Shown here one piece after another: positions 52,951 through 61,158 of a stretch of 64,000 bases of DNA. This stretch comes from Bifidobacterium aquikefiri. GTDB lineage: Bacteria > Actinomycetota > Actinomycetes > Actinomycetales > Bifidobacteriaceae. The position numbers and the translations under genes were made by a program. The DNA lies in the NCBI RefSeq assembly GCF_002259795.1, contig NZ_MWXA01000002.1:124001-188000 (forward strand), written 5' to 3'. Each line of letters starts with the position of its first letter. Position 1 is the first letter of the stretch. The notes below the pieces were generated by a model. That model searched no databases and was not told the DNA's origin. It saw nothing but the letters and a program-made list of their open reading frames with translations.

Positions 52951-53751
52951 TTGAACAGGGTAGATTCACCAATCGGCGTCTTCGATTCCGGTGTCGGCGG
53001 CATCAGCACACTCAAGGTTCTTGCAAAGATGCTGCCACACGAGGATTTCGTCTTCTTTGGCGACTCTGGAAACGCACCTTATGGCGAAAAACGACGCGAA
53101 GAAGTGCAACGGCTGACCAACAACGCAGTCCAGAAGCTGCTGACACACCACATCAAGGGCATGGTCATTGCTTGCAATACGGCGACCAGCGCATCCAAGC
53201 CGATGCTGCTTGAGCATTACCCCGATCTGACAATTGTCGGCATCGAACCCGCACTCAAGGAGGCAGTCGATAACGGAGCCCAAAACATTCTGGTCATGGC
53301 GACGCCGCTCACACTTGCCATGCCGAAATTCCAGAGGCAGCTGCGTCTCTTCTCCGGTGAGCGCCACATCGAAACCCTGCCGTGCTCAGGTCTCGCGGGA
53401 CTCATCGAATGCGGCGCACAACGACTCGATGACGTCAAGGACCTTTTGCGAAGGCTGCTCAGCACCACGAGTGACACACAGTTCGATGCCATCGTTCTCG
53501 GATGCACGCATTACCCATTCGTCAAGGATCTGATTGCGGAGTGCATTCCTTCGCATCCTCGCTTCTTCACGGGGTACGAAGGGCTCACACGTCATCTCAC
53601 GCACCTGCTGGATGATAAAAACCTGTTGAGAACAGGTAACGAGCATCGCAGCATTGAATTTCTCAGCAGCTCGGTCAATCCCCACGAAACCGACCTCTAT
53701 CGTGAACTGTTCACCTCGTCCATCGAATCCGCCACCCAGTTCGGCCGCTAA
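52951..53751 (+). CDS. murI: Glutamate racemase
   Basis: It interconverts L- and D-glutamate, supplying D-glutamate for peptidoglycan. The 266-residue protein has the substrate-binding GVFDSGVGGISTL at the start and the two catalytic cysteines in VIACNTATSA and VLGCTHYPFV. The start appears to be TTG, with GAGGCAGCAAG upstream. It is about 85 bases past the amino acid permease on the same strand, so the two may form an operon. Confidence 0.96.
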   Translation: MNRVDSPIGVFDSGVGGISTLKVLAKMLPHEDFVFFGDSGNAPYGEKRREEVQRLTNNAVQKLLTHHIKGMVIACNTATSASKPMLLEHYPDLTIVGIEPALKEAVDNGAQNILVMATPLTLAMPKFQRQLRLFSGERHIETLPCSGLAGLIECGAQRLDDVKDLLRRLLSTTSDTQFDAIVLGCTHYPFVKDLIAECIPSHPRFFTGYEGLTRHLTHLLDDKNLLRTGNEHRSIEFLSSSVNPHETDLYRELFTSSIESATQFGR

Positions 53752-53857
53752 TATACTGTGCTACGCTACGCTAAGCTAGACTAGGCTACGCTATCTGAGA
53801 TGCTGCAACTCAAGCAATTCAAGCAAGCTGAGCAACCGAAAACACGATCCCAAGAAC

Positions 53858-54394
53858 TCAATGCATAGTACGTTGATGTGCAAGCTTGAAGTGAGCACAC
53901 ACGAAATCTTGATTTCTCACGGTTTCAAGAAGCTCAAACTGCTGTTCACGCGGGAAGAGGGGTTTGCCGGATCCCAAAGTCACAGGAGCAAACTGCACCC
54001 AAAGCTCGTCGAGCAACCCAGCCTGCGCAAATTGAACCGCCAGAACTCCACCCCCGACAATCCAGATGTCTTTATCCCCAGCGGCCTTCTGAATCCTCGG
54101 AAAAATCGCACCGATGTCCCCCTGGACGAAACGAATATCGGCACCAGTCGGATGTTTCAGCTCTTTATGGGTAAACACCCAGGTCGGTTGAGCATATTCC
54201 CAGACATCACTATGATCGAGCAGCCATTGATAGGTGGATCGTCCCATGACCAGAGTCCCGATTCGTTTGATGAATTCCGTATAAGCCATCGGACCCTGCA
54301 TGTCAAAATGCTGTTTAAATAGCCATTCCAGAGAGTTGTCAGGCGTTGCAAGATACCCATCAAGACTCGAGGCCGTATAAAAGTGTGTAGCCAT
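53858..54394 (-). CDS. RibD C-terminal/dihydrofolate-reductase-like protein
   Basis: This 178-residue protein has the RibD_C fold seen in many small bacterial reductases. It starts THFYTASSLDGYLATPDNSL and has the nucleotide-binding KDIWIVGGGVLAVQFAQAGL stretch and LVMGRSTYQWLL. Relatives (YyaP/YwjB group) are described as dihydrofolate-reductase-like, but biological function is mostly unknown. CAGG precedes the ATG. It stands alone. Confidence 0.85.
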   Translation of the reverse strand: MATHFYTASSLDGYLATPDNSLEWLFKQHFDMQGPMAYTEFIKRIGTLVMGRSTYQWLLDHSDVWEYAQPTWVFTHKELKHPTGADIRFVQGDIGAIFPRIQKAAGDKDIWIVGGGVLAVQFAQAGLLDELWVQFAPVTLGSGKPLFPREQQFELLETVRNQDFVCAHFKLAHQRTMH

Positions 54395-54475
54395 GCATAC
54401 ACGCTACCTGTTGCATTGTTGACTGGTCAATGGTGACTGGCCAATGTTAGCCAATGTTAACTGGCCAACAGCGGA

Positions 54476-54838
54476 CTAGCGCAGGATTTTTTCAAGGGGT
54501 TTTCCTTTGGCTAGCTCGTCAACGAGCTTGTCAAGCCAACGGATTTTCTGCATAAGCGGATCTTCTATATCCTGCACGCGTATGCCGCAGATTGATCCTG
54601 TTATTGAGTTGGCATGGGGATTGATGCAGGGTGCTTCGGCGAAGAAGGTCCGATAATCGTTCTGCTTGTCGAGCTGAGCCAACAACTCCTGCTTGTCATA
54701 ACCCGTCAGCCACTCGATCACGGCATCCACCTCATCCTGGGTTCGGCCCTTGCGCTCCACCTTCTTGACCAGCAGCGGATACACGGATGCGAATGTCATG
54801 CCGAACACTCGCTCAGCCCTCTGCACACTCTTGTCCAT
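54476..54838 (-). CDS. DUF2200 family protein
   Basis: This 120-residue soluble protein matches my memory of the DUF2200 family. It begins VQRAERVFGMTFASVYPLLV, then has a helix with RTQDEVDAVIEWLTGYD, and the block EAPCINPHANSITGSICGIR, with the C-terminal DIEDPLMQKIRWLDKLVDEL. Function is not known. GGAG lies five bases before the ATG. Between it and the reductase are short direct repeats of GACTGG/CAATGT (54420-54472). Confidence 0.8.
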   Translation of the reverse strand: MDKSVQRAERVFGMTFASVYPLLVKKVERKGRTQDEVDAVIEWLTGYDKQELLAQLDKQNDYRTFFAEAPCINPHANSITGSICGIRVQDIEDPLMQKIRWLDKLVDELAKGKPLEKILR

Positions 54839-55758
54839 AATCACTCCACTCTACCCGAATTTCGGTCTCTATCGTGCGGTTTGTGCTTTGCGAACGCTTG
54901 TTGAGCAAGATCAACCGAAAAGCACCTCGCAAAGCTCAAGCCGTGGAATGGCCGACTCCACAAACACAGGATGATAAGCACTCATATGTTGGTCATTAAC
55001 GATCATTCTATTGTGTATACCAATGGTTCTATTGATTGAGATTTCGGCATGCTGGCCACACCGTGTTTTGGCCACACCGTGTTTTGACCACACAGCGTTT
55101 TGGCCACACAGCGTTCTTCTCACACTGTGTTTTGGCAGTCGGTCTCATGAGGGCACATTGCTAAGATTCCATACATCTCGGCCATGACTGCGCTGGAGAA
55201 TTCAGATGGTGACGACGGAGATTGGATGGATCTGGCGGAATTCACAGCCTCAATAGGCGGCCAGCAGCATTGCGCCATGGAAGCGTGCCGTATTCGGTGC
55301 AGCAATCGGGAACCTTAATGGCCATTTGCGCAACCACGGTTTTCTCCGAAAGGACCGAATATGGCAACTGGCGCCAGCAGCTGCTATGAACGCCAAATCA
55401 TGTGAAGACAAGCTGCCGGATCTACATCAATTGTTCGTGTTCGGGCGAGAAGAAATAACTGTCGTCATGTTCTTCGAAGATGGAGCGCCCTCATTGTTCG
55501 AGGTTCCTCGAGCAGTCGCATTCGTCTGGATTGCAGACATATATGCTGGCAGCTCTTCGCCCCGGCAACACTACCCGGCGACACTACCCGGCACGCAATA
55601 TTCGCAATATTCATCCATGAGCTTTCCCGCTCATGGATGGTATTTTCATCAACTCGACCACGAGCATGTGCATTCCCAACGGTACGAGAACGGACTTCAG
55701 GCTTTGCGAGAATCTTTGTTAACACGGTGCGCCCACCCTGTGCACGGGATGCTTCACA
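54839..55758. other. Gene-poor region with a 16-bp tandem repeat
   Basis: About 900 bases lack a convincing gene. Plus and minus frames of 60-158 codons exist (for example 55326-55802 plus), but none has a recognisable product, a good ribosome site or a normal composition, and the longest overlaps the MFS gene end. Decayed genes are possible. The tandem repeat at 55058-55137 is the main feature. Confidence 0.5.
55058..55137. repeat. Five tandem copies of a 16-bp unit
   Basis: The unit ACACCGTGTTTTGGCC is repeated five times without spacers, with growing divergence to the right. The lack of spacers rules out CRISPR. Copy number may vary between strains. Confidence 0.75.
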
Positions 55759-57159
55759 TCACCTCATTCTGCGAATCGAGAGGGCGGAGATCACTGAAAT
55801 GACGGTCATGACGATTGCCGTGGGAAAGACCCAGAAGTATCCGCCAAGCTGCACGACGATCAACGATGTGAACGACGCGCCCAGAGCCTGACCTGCGCAG
55901 GTTGCGATGTTGAGGAATCCCAGATCCTTGCCTGCAGACTTCTTGTTGGGAAGCACATCCACGTTGATCGCCTGATCGACGGCCATATACATGCCATAAC
56001 CGAAACCGGCAAGCCCGGCAAAAAGATACATGCCCAGTTCGCTCGGCATGATCCATGGCATGGCAATGCCAATCGCATACAGCACACCGGCAAGGCAGAT
56101 CGATGGCTTTCTGCGTCCAATGAAATCGGTGATTGGCCCTGAGGTCGCGGATGCAATCAGCGAGACGATCATGGTGATGATGGACATCAGCGAGATGGCT
56201 GCCGCCGTTGTCGCCTTGGAAGCACCGATATAGTCTTCAAGGATATACAGCTGGTATGAAGTAACCATCTGGTATGCAATGATCAAGCCGGTTCGACATA
56301 TGAAAGCCTTCCAGAAGTCGCTCGCTCCTGCAATCGGGGGCGTAAACGATCTGACGATTACTTGGACCAGGCTTTCGCGTTCATGCTTCAGGTTCTTGCT
56401 TGACTGCTCGCGGGGAAAGGCAAGAACCGCCAAGATGCCCGAAAGAATGAGCAGCACCGCAGCCACTCCGAAGCCGAGCAGCACCGTGGTGAGGAATGCG
56501 GCAGCAACCATGTTGCCGATCGACTGGCCTACGACTGCCCCGCCACCAAATGCTGCCGAAATCGTTGCTCTGCGTTCCTCTGGAATACGGTCCGAAAGCA
56601 CTGCCGTGATTGGGGCAACCATCATGTTCAAACCAATCAGTGACGTGCAATAGGCGATACCTACGCCAATCCACGTTGCCGGAAGACTGATGATGAAGAA
56701 TCCCAAGCCTGTCAGCAATGCGCCAACGACAATCCATGGTGTGCGCTTGCCAAATCGCGAGCGCGTTCTATCGGAAAGCGCTCCGAGAAACACGTTGATG
56801 AACATGGAAAGCACCGCGCCAACCGCGTTGATGGTTCCCAGTGCCGAGCTGTAATCGACAATACCCAAATCCTTGAGTTTCTGCGGCATTAATACACCGG
56901 TAACCATCGTAAAACCGGCATAGATCAGTGTATTGAATACGAAGAATCCAATCAGATATCTCCAGAAATCTCGTGTTGATAGTGGTGAAGACGTGGAATC
57001 ATCGTTGCTTGGACTTACCGCAACCAGCTGAACAGCTGGACCGGCATCGTCGACAACGGCTTGTGCGCCCAGCGCTTGGGTGATGGTAGGGCGCATCTCA
57101 GGCGAATCCAGTGTTGCCGCGTCGGAATGTGCAGGAATGCTTCGAGTTTGTGTGCTCAT
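55759..57159 (-). CDS. MFS sugar transporter (SLC45-like)
   Basis: This 466-residue protein has 12 helices after an N-terminal tail of about 65 residues. FIGRRKPS and DRTRSRFGKRTPWIVVGA loops resemble the GPH/SLC45-type cation:sugar transporters. It lies just downstream of an alpha-glucosidase gene on the same strand (about 25 bases), so it probably imports an alpha-glucoside such as sucrose, maltose or an isomaltose-type sugar. AAGGAG precedes the ATG. Confidence 0.85.
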   Translation of the reverse strand: MSTQTRSIPAHSDAATLDSPEMRPTITQALGAQAVVDDAGPAVQLVAVSPSNDDSTSSPLSTRDFWRYLIGFFVFNTLIYAGFTMVTGVLMPQKLKDLGIVDYSSALGTINAVGAVLSMFINVFLGALSDRTRSRFGKRTPWIVVGALLTGLGFFIISLPATWIGVGIAYCTSLIGLNMMVAPITAVLSDRIPEERRATISAAFGGGAVVGQSIGNMVAAAFLTTVLLGFGVAAVLLILSGILAVLAFPREQSSKNLKHERESLVQVIVRSFTPPIAGASDFWKAFICRTGLIIAYQMVTSYQLYILEDYIGASKATTAAAISLMSIITMIVSLIASATSGPITDFIGRRKPSICLAGVLYAIGIAMPWIMPSELGMYLFAGLAGFGYGMYMAVDQAINVDVLPNKKSAGKDLGFLNIATCAGQALGASFTSLIVVQLGGYFWVFPTAIVMTVISVISALSIRRMR

Positions 57160-57184
57160 TGTCTTGCTCCTTACTTAAAGCCCC

Positions 57185-59056
57185 TCAGCGGAGCTTCATC
57201 CAGACACTGGTGTCTTGTGGCAGTGTGCCGTCTGCGGTCAATGTGCCGGAAGCAAGCATGATCTCGCCTTCGGGAAGTTCGATGGGAGCAGCTGAGAAGT
57301 TGGTGACATTAGCCCAGCCATTGCTCCTGCGATACGCAATTACTCCGCCGTGATTGCCCGTCGCGCCATCGGCAATGTCAGAAGCCGAATCTTGAGGAAG
57401 CCACTCGAAATCGGTATTGAAGACTTTCAAGTCGTGACGAATGCGCAGGGCCTTGCGGTAGAGGCTGAGCATCGAATCATCGTCACTCTCCTCACGATCA
57501 ACGGCACAATCATGGAACCACATCGGCTGTGGAAGGTGTGGACGCTGCAATTCTGAACCATTCGTCGATGCTGGCGAGAATCCGAAGGATCCCCTGCGAG
57601 CGAATCCATCGTGATGGGAATCTTCCGAACCGTCTTCGGCCACCCATGGCAGGGGCACGCGGCAACCATCGCGGCCCTTGCTGCTATCTGCCTGACGCGT
57701 ACGCAGGGCAGTCGGGTCCTCGAGTTCGTCCCAAGGGATGTTGGCAACCTCAAAGAGCCCGAGCTCCTCACCCTGATAGATGTATGCCGAGCCCGGAAGA
57801 GCCAACTCAAGCAGTATCGCAGCCTTGGCGCGCTTGGTGCCGAGCTCCCTGTTTTCGACGTATCCAGAACCATCACGCAGCAACCAATCGAGCGACATCT
57901 GATGCATGTGCCCAGGGCTTGGAATCTGCGGAAGAGCATATCGGCTGGCACTGCGCGGCACATCATGATTACTCATCACCCATGTGGATGTCGATCCTGC
58001 CTTGTCTGCAGCCGCAATTCCCTCGGCTATCGCATCATGCATCTCATCGCGAATCCAGTTCTTCTTGGCAAACTCGAAGTTGAAGACCTGACCAAGCTCC
58101 TTCGTGCTGGCATACAGATACTGGCGATCGGGATTGACCCATGCCTCGGCCACGGCGAAACGTGGAGGATTGTATTGGTTGAACACCTTGCGCCATTCAC
58201 GATAGATCTCGTGAACCTCATCGCGGTCGTATACAGGATCCGATCCGTCAGAAGGAATGGGCTTGAAAACATCAACATCCCAGTCATCGAGATCGTCACG
58301 ATCCAGATCCTTGGCCAGTCCATGTGCCACATCGACCCTGAAGCCATCAACTCCATGATCGCACCAGAAGCGAAGCGTCTTGATAAAGTCCTGACGCACC
58401 TCCTCATTCTTCCAGTTCAGATCAGGCTGTCCAGGTGTGAACAGATGCAGGTACCATTGCCCATCCGCAACCTGCTTCCATGCTGGACCTCCAAAGTTCG
58501 CGGTCCAGTTCGTTGGTGGCAATTCACCATGCTCACCACGGCCATCACGGAAGATGTATCGATCTCTGGCCACGGAACCCTTCGGAGAGTTGAGGGCTTC
58601 CTGGAACCATGGATGATACATCGATGTGTGATTGGGAACGATATCGACAACCACCTTGATGCCACGGCTATGTGCGGCCTGAACCATGTCACTGAAGTCT
58701 GCCATGGTGCCAAGCCGAGGATCGACATTGCGATAGTCGTCAACGTCATATCCTCCATCGAGCAAGTGGGATGGATAGAACGGACTCAGCCAAATGGCAT
58801 CGATGCCAAGCTCATGAAGATAATCCATCTTCGAGGTGATGCCACGGATGTCACCAAGGCCAGAGCCTGTGCTGTCTTTGAAGGATCGCGGATAAATCTG
58901 ATAGACACTCGCCTGCTTCCACCACAATGCCTGATCATCAGAAACCAACGTCCCTTCCGAATTGTCGGTACCGGCACAAGCCTTGGCAGAGACGTTCCCA
59001 CTGAGGGAAGCATTGTCATGCCCCAATTCGGCAGTATCCTTTGAGTCGTTATTCAT
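57185..59056 (-). CDS. Alpha-glucosidase (GH13)
   Basis: This 623-residue cytoplasmic glycoside hydrolase releases glucose from alpha-glucosides. The catalytic residues are the nucleophile Asp in GFRVDVAHGLAK, the acid/base Glu in FAVAEAWVNPD and the Asp in MSNHDVPRSASRY. The conserved VVDIVPNHTS is present. A tail of about 35 residues precedes the catalytic domain (starting WWKQASVYQIYPRSF). I use the ATG at 59056; the frame extends to 59134 and would cross the operator. It is upstream of the MFS gene in the same operon and under the LacI double operator. Confidence 0.93.
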   Translation of the reverse strand: MNNDSKDTAELGHDNASLSGNVSAKACAGTDNSEGTLVSDDQALWWKQASVYQIYPRSFKDSTGSGLGDIRGITSKMDYLHELGIDAIWLSPFYPSHLLDGGYDVDDYRNVDPRLGTMADFSDMVQAAHSRGIKVVVDIVPNHTSMYHPWFQEALNSPKGSVARDRYIFRDGRGEHGELPPTNWTANFGGPAWKQVADGQWYLHLFTPGQPDLNWKNEEVRQDFIKTLRFWCDHGVDGFRVDVAHGLAKDLDRDDLDDWDVDVFKPIPSDGSDPVYDRDEVHEIYREWRKVFNQYNPPRFAVAEAWVNPDRQYLYASTKELGQVFNFEFAKKNWIRDEMHDAIAEGIAAADKAGSTSTWVMSNHDVPRSASRYALPQIPSPGHMHQMSLDWLLRDGSGYVENRELGTKRAKAAILLELALPGSAYIYQGEELGLFEVANIPWDELEDPTALRTRQADSSKGRDGCRVPLPWVAEDGSEDSHHDGFARRGSFGFSPASTNGSELQRPHLPQPMWFHDCAVDREESDDDSMLSLYRKALRIRHDLKVFNTDFEWLPQDSASDIADGATGNHGGVIAYRRSNGWANVTNFSAAPIELPEGEIMLASGTLTADGTLPQDTSVWMKLR

Positions 59057-59105
59057 AGTCAACTCTGACCTTCTTCGTATCGTCATCGATTGCAATATCG
59101 GTTTT

Positions 59106-59144
59106 ATGCTAGCGCTTGCACACAGTTTATGCAAGCGCTAGCAT
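59106..59144. promoter_or_regulatory. Double LacI-type operator of the alpha-glucosidase operon
   Basis: ATGCTAGCGCTTGCA (59106-59120) and its exact complement (59130-59144) form a 15-bp inverted repeat over nine bases. Each arm itself contains an AGCGCT core with central CpG, the mark of LacI-family sites. It lies 50 bases before the glucosidase start and about 165 before the LacI start, so it may control both. Confidence 0.75.
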
Positions 59145-59309
59145 TTCTTCGTTCATCGTGCCACCTCATGCTGGACGTAATGACCCGGCTCCTAGATTCC
59201 AAGCCTCTCGCGCCGCCATGAGGCAATGGAGTAGCAACTCGCTGGCAGCGCAGGGGTATTCTTGATCGTGCGAGATAAGCCATGCTGCGCACAGGGAGTA
59301 GGGTGAACG

Positions 59310-60419
59310 ATGCTTTTGAAGGACTTGGCCAAGGTGGCGGGCGTGTCCCTTTCGACTGTTTCGCGAGCGCTTCACGGTGACCCCCGCATCAGCGAACCTA
59401 CAAGGCAGCGCATTCAGGCGATCGCGGACCGCGAGCATTTCGTACTCTCAAAAAGCGCCTCTGCGCTGGCGTCACGCAAATCCTTCCGCATTACAGCTCT
59501 TTTTGTCGATCATTTCAACACCTGGTTTACTTCAACTTCTCTCGAAGGCCTGTATTCAGTAATCGAAACTTCGGATTATGATCTCTTTCCACTCGCATTG
59601 CATACTCCCGAAGAGCTCGACAGATATTTCAGATCGTTATCGAAAAACAACAACACCGATGGCATCATCATCTCTTCGATTCATCTCAGCAAGAAGCATA
59701 CCGAACAGCTCGCAGCCTCTCACATTCCTGTGGTTGGACTGGATTCGTATGGGACTCAGGGCTACGATGCCGCGATTATACTCAATAACGAGCGTTCAAT
59801 GACCATTGCCGCACAGACAATCAAGCGGCTCGGGCACACAACGATCGGTTTCGTTCACTATCCACAGCCCGGATTGTTTCGCGATTACAGCTATTCGGAG
59901 CGTATTCCGCAGTTTGAGAGCATCTGCAAGGCGCAAGGATATACATCGCAGTCATTCGAGCATTTCACCAGCGAAGATGGCAGAGCGGACAAAGCTGGAG
60001 TCGAATCGATCATCACGCGATGGGAATCCTCGCAAGTTCAGCCTTCGGTGCTGTTCGTGGAGACCGACGACTTTGCCATTACCCTATTGTCGGCCTTGCG
60101 CGAACACGGTTTCCGAGTGCCCGAAGACGTATCAGTGGTCGGCTTCGATGACAATCCGGTCTCTCAGCTCATTGGACTGGCTACATTCCGCCAGAATGCC
60201 CTTGAGAACGCCCATTACGCAGCGCATACCATGTTGGACCTGTTGCAGACCTCGTCTGCAAAGCACTGCGCTGGCTCTTACCACGCAGCGAATGCACCGG
60301 ACGATGAACTATTCCACGAAGATGAGACGGCCTTTATCCAGCGAAGAACCCTGGCTAAGGCCAAGGGTGCTGCAAAAGCAAAGGGTGTCACAAAGGCAAA
60401 GACGCGCAATAAGCATTAA
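59310..60419 (+). CDS. LacI-family regulator of the alpha-glucosidase operon
   Basis: This 369-residue repressor has an N-terminal helix-turn-helix (LLKDLAKVAGVSLSTVSRAL) and a PBP-like sensor domain. A basic C-terminal extension (AKAKGAAKAKGVTKAKTRNK) after about residue 348 is unusual and could aid DNA binding. It is divergent from the alpha-glucosidase gene, with the double operator between them. Confidence 0.88.
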   Translation: MLLKDLAKVAGVSLSTVSRALHGDPRISEPTRQRIQAIADREHFVLSKSASALASRKSFRITALFVDHFNTWFTSTSLEGLYSVIETSDYDLFPLALHTPEELDRYFRSLSKNNNTDGIIISSIHLSKKHTEQLAASHIPVVGLDSYGTQGYDAAIILNNERSMTIAAQTIKRLGHTTIGFVHYPQPGLFRDYSYSERIPQFESICKAQGYTSQSFEHFTSEDGRADKAGVESIITRWESSQVQPSVLFVETDDFAITLLSALREHGFRVPEDVSVVGFDDNPVSQLIGLATFRQNALENAHYAAHTMLDLLQTSSAKHCAGSYHAANAPDDELFHEDETAFIQRRTLAKAKGAAKAKGVTKAKTRNKH

Positions 60420-60518
60420 TTGTTGTATATGCAACAAATGTACATATCGGGTATTACTCTGACTTCTTGCTTATATCCGCATTTTTTCGTTGCGGGGGCT
60501 TCAAGATTGAGAAAGTGA

Positions 60519-60527
60519 GGGGGGGGG
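60519..60527 (+). repeat. G9 homopolymer tract at the MarR gene start
   Basis: Nine G residues follow GTGA and precede ACTTG. If translation starts at the TTG at 60530 the tract is the ribosome-binding site; if at the GTG at 60515 it lies inside the coding sequence. In both cases slippage would change expression. Confidence 0.7.
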
Positions 60528-60529
60528 AC

Positions 60530-61129
60530 TTGCAGACACAACATACGGTCAACGGCACATTCCTCCACAAAGTTGTCAACAGCGAAGGTCTGAAGCGGCC
60601 AAGCATGGCAATTCATTGCCTGCACCACCTCATTCACCGCTACCTCAGCGCAACGCTGCCTGAAGATGCACGCATCGCAACAGGCTCGAATACACCAATA
60701 ATCGTCTATCTTTCCAGACATCGGACGGGCGACGTATTCCAGCACGATATCGAACGCCATTTTTCGATTACCAGATCGACGGCATCCCGAGTGCTCACAC
60801 GCATGGAGGCCAAGGGGCTGATCAAGCGCGAGGAAGTCGCACAAGACAAGCGATTGCGTAAGATTTCTCTCACCGATAAGTCATGGGGCATCGTCGAGCA
60901 ATTACGCGAGAATGCGTCTCATATGGAAGAGACACTGCTTGAAGGTCTGAGTGAGACGCAGATCAAGCAACTGCTGCAAGCGCTTGCAACCATGAGGAAG
61001 AATCTGATTTCAACCGGACTGGTCGGAACACATCGGGATCAACACTCACGGGAGAAACCTCAACTTGGCGCAGTAGGGGAAAAGAACGATTCCACGACAC
61101 ACGAGCTTCAGCCAGAGGCAGGGATTTGA
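60530..61129 (+). CDS. MarR-family regulator of the ABC exporter
   Basis: This regulator of about 199 residues has a MarR winged helix (DVFQHDIERHFSITRSTASR, then VLTRMEAKGLIKREEVAQDK, DKRLRKISLTDKS). Its C-terminal 40 residues are hydrophilic. The start is uncertain among TTG at 60530, GTG at 60515 and TTG at 60467; none is ATG. Its stop overlaps an in-frame TTG of the ABC gene, so the two are coupled. Such regulators commonly repress the exporter downstream and respond to its substrates. Confidence 0.82.
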   Translation: MQTQHTVNGTFLHKVVNSEGLKRPSMAIHCLHHLIHRYLSATLPEDARIATGSNTPIIVYLSRHRTGDVFQHDIERHFSITRSTASRVLTRMEAKGLIKREEVAQDKRLRKISLTDKSWGIVEQLRENASHMEETLLEGLSETQIKQLLQALATMRKNLISTGLVGTHRDQHSREKPQLGAVGEKNDSTTHELQPEAGI

Positions 61130-61158
61130 GACAAGAGACGAGGAAGGAACGAGAGCGA

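Noticed and set aside
55058-55137. Possible CRISPR array
   Set aside because: The 16-base units are joined directly with no unique spacers, and no cas gene is in the window.
55326-55802. Plus-strand open frame of 158 codons in the gene-poor region
   Set aside because: Its composition is odd (many His, Ser and Arg), no ribosome site is near, and its end overlaps the MFS gene. I left the region as non-coding, though a decayed gene is possible.
57611-59044. Long plus-strand open frame of 477 codons opposite the alpha-glucosidase
   Set aside because: It mirrors the coding frame of a well-supported GH13 gene with all catalytic motifs. The antisense product has no recognisable domain, so it is a by-product of codon bias.
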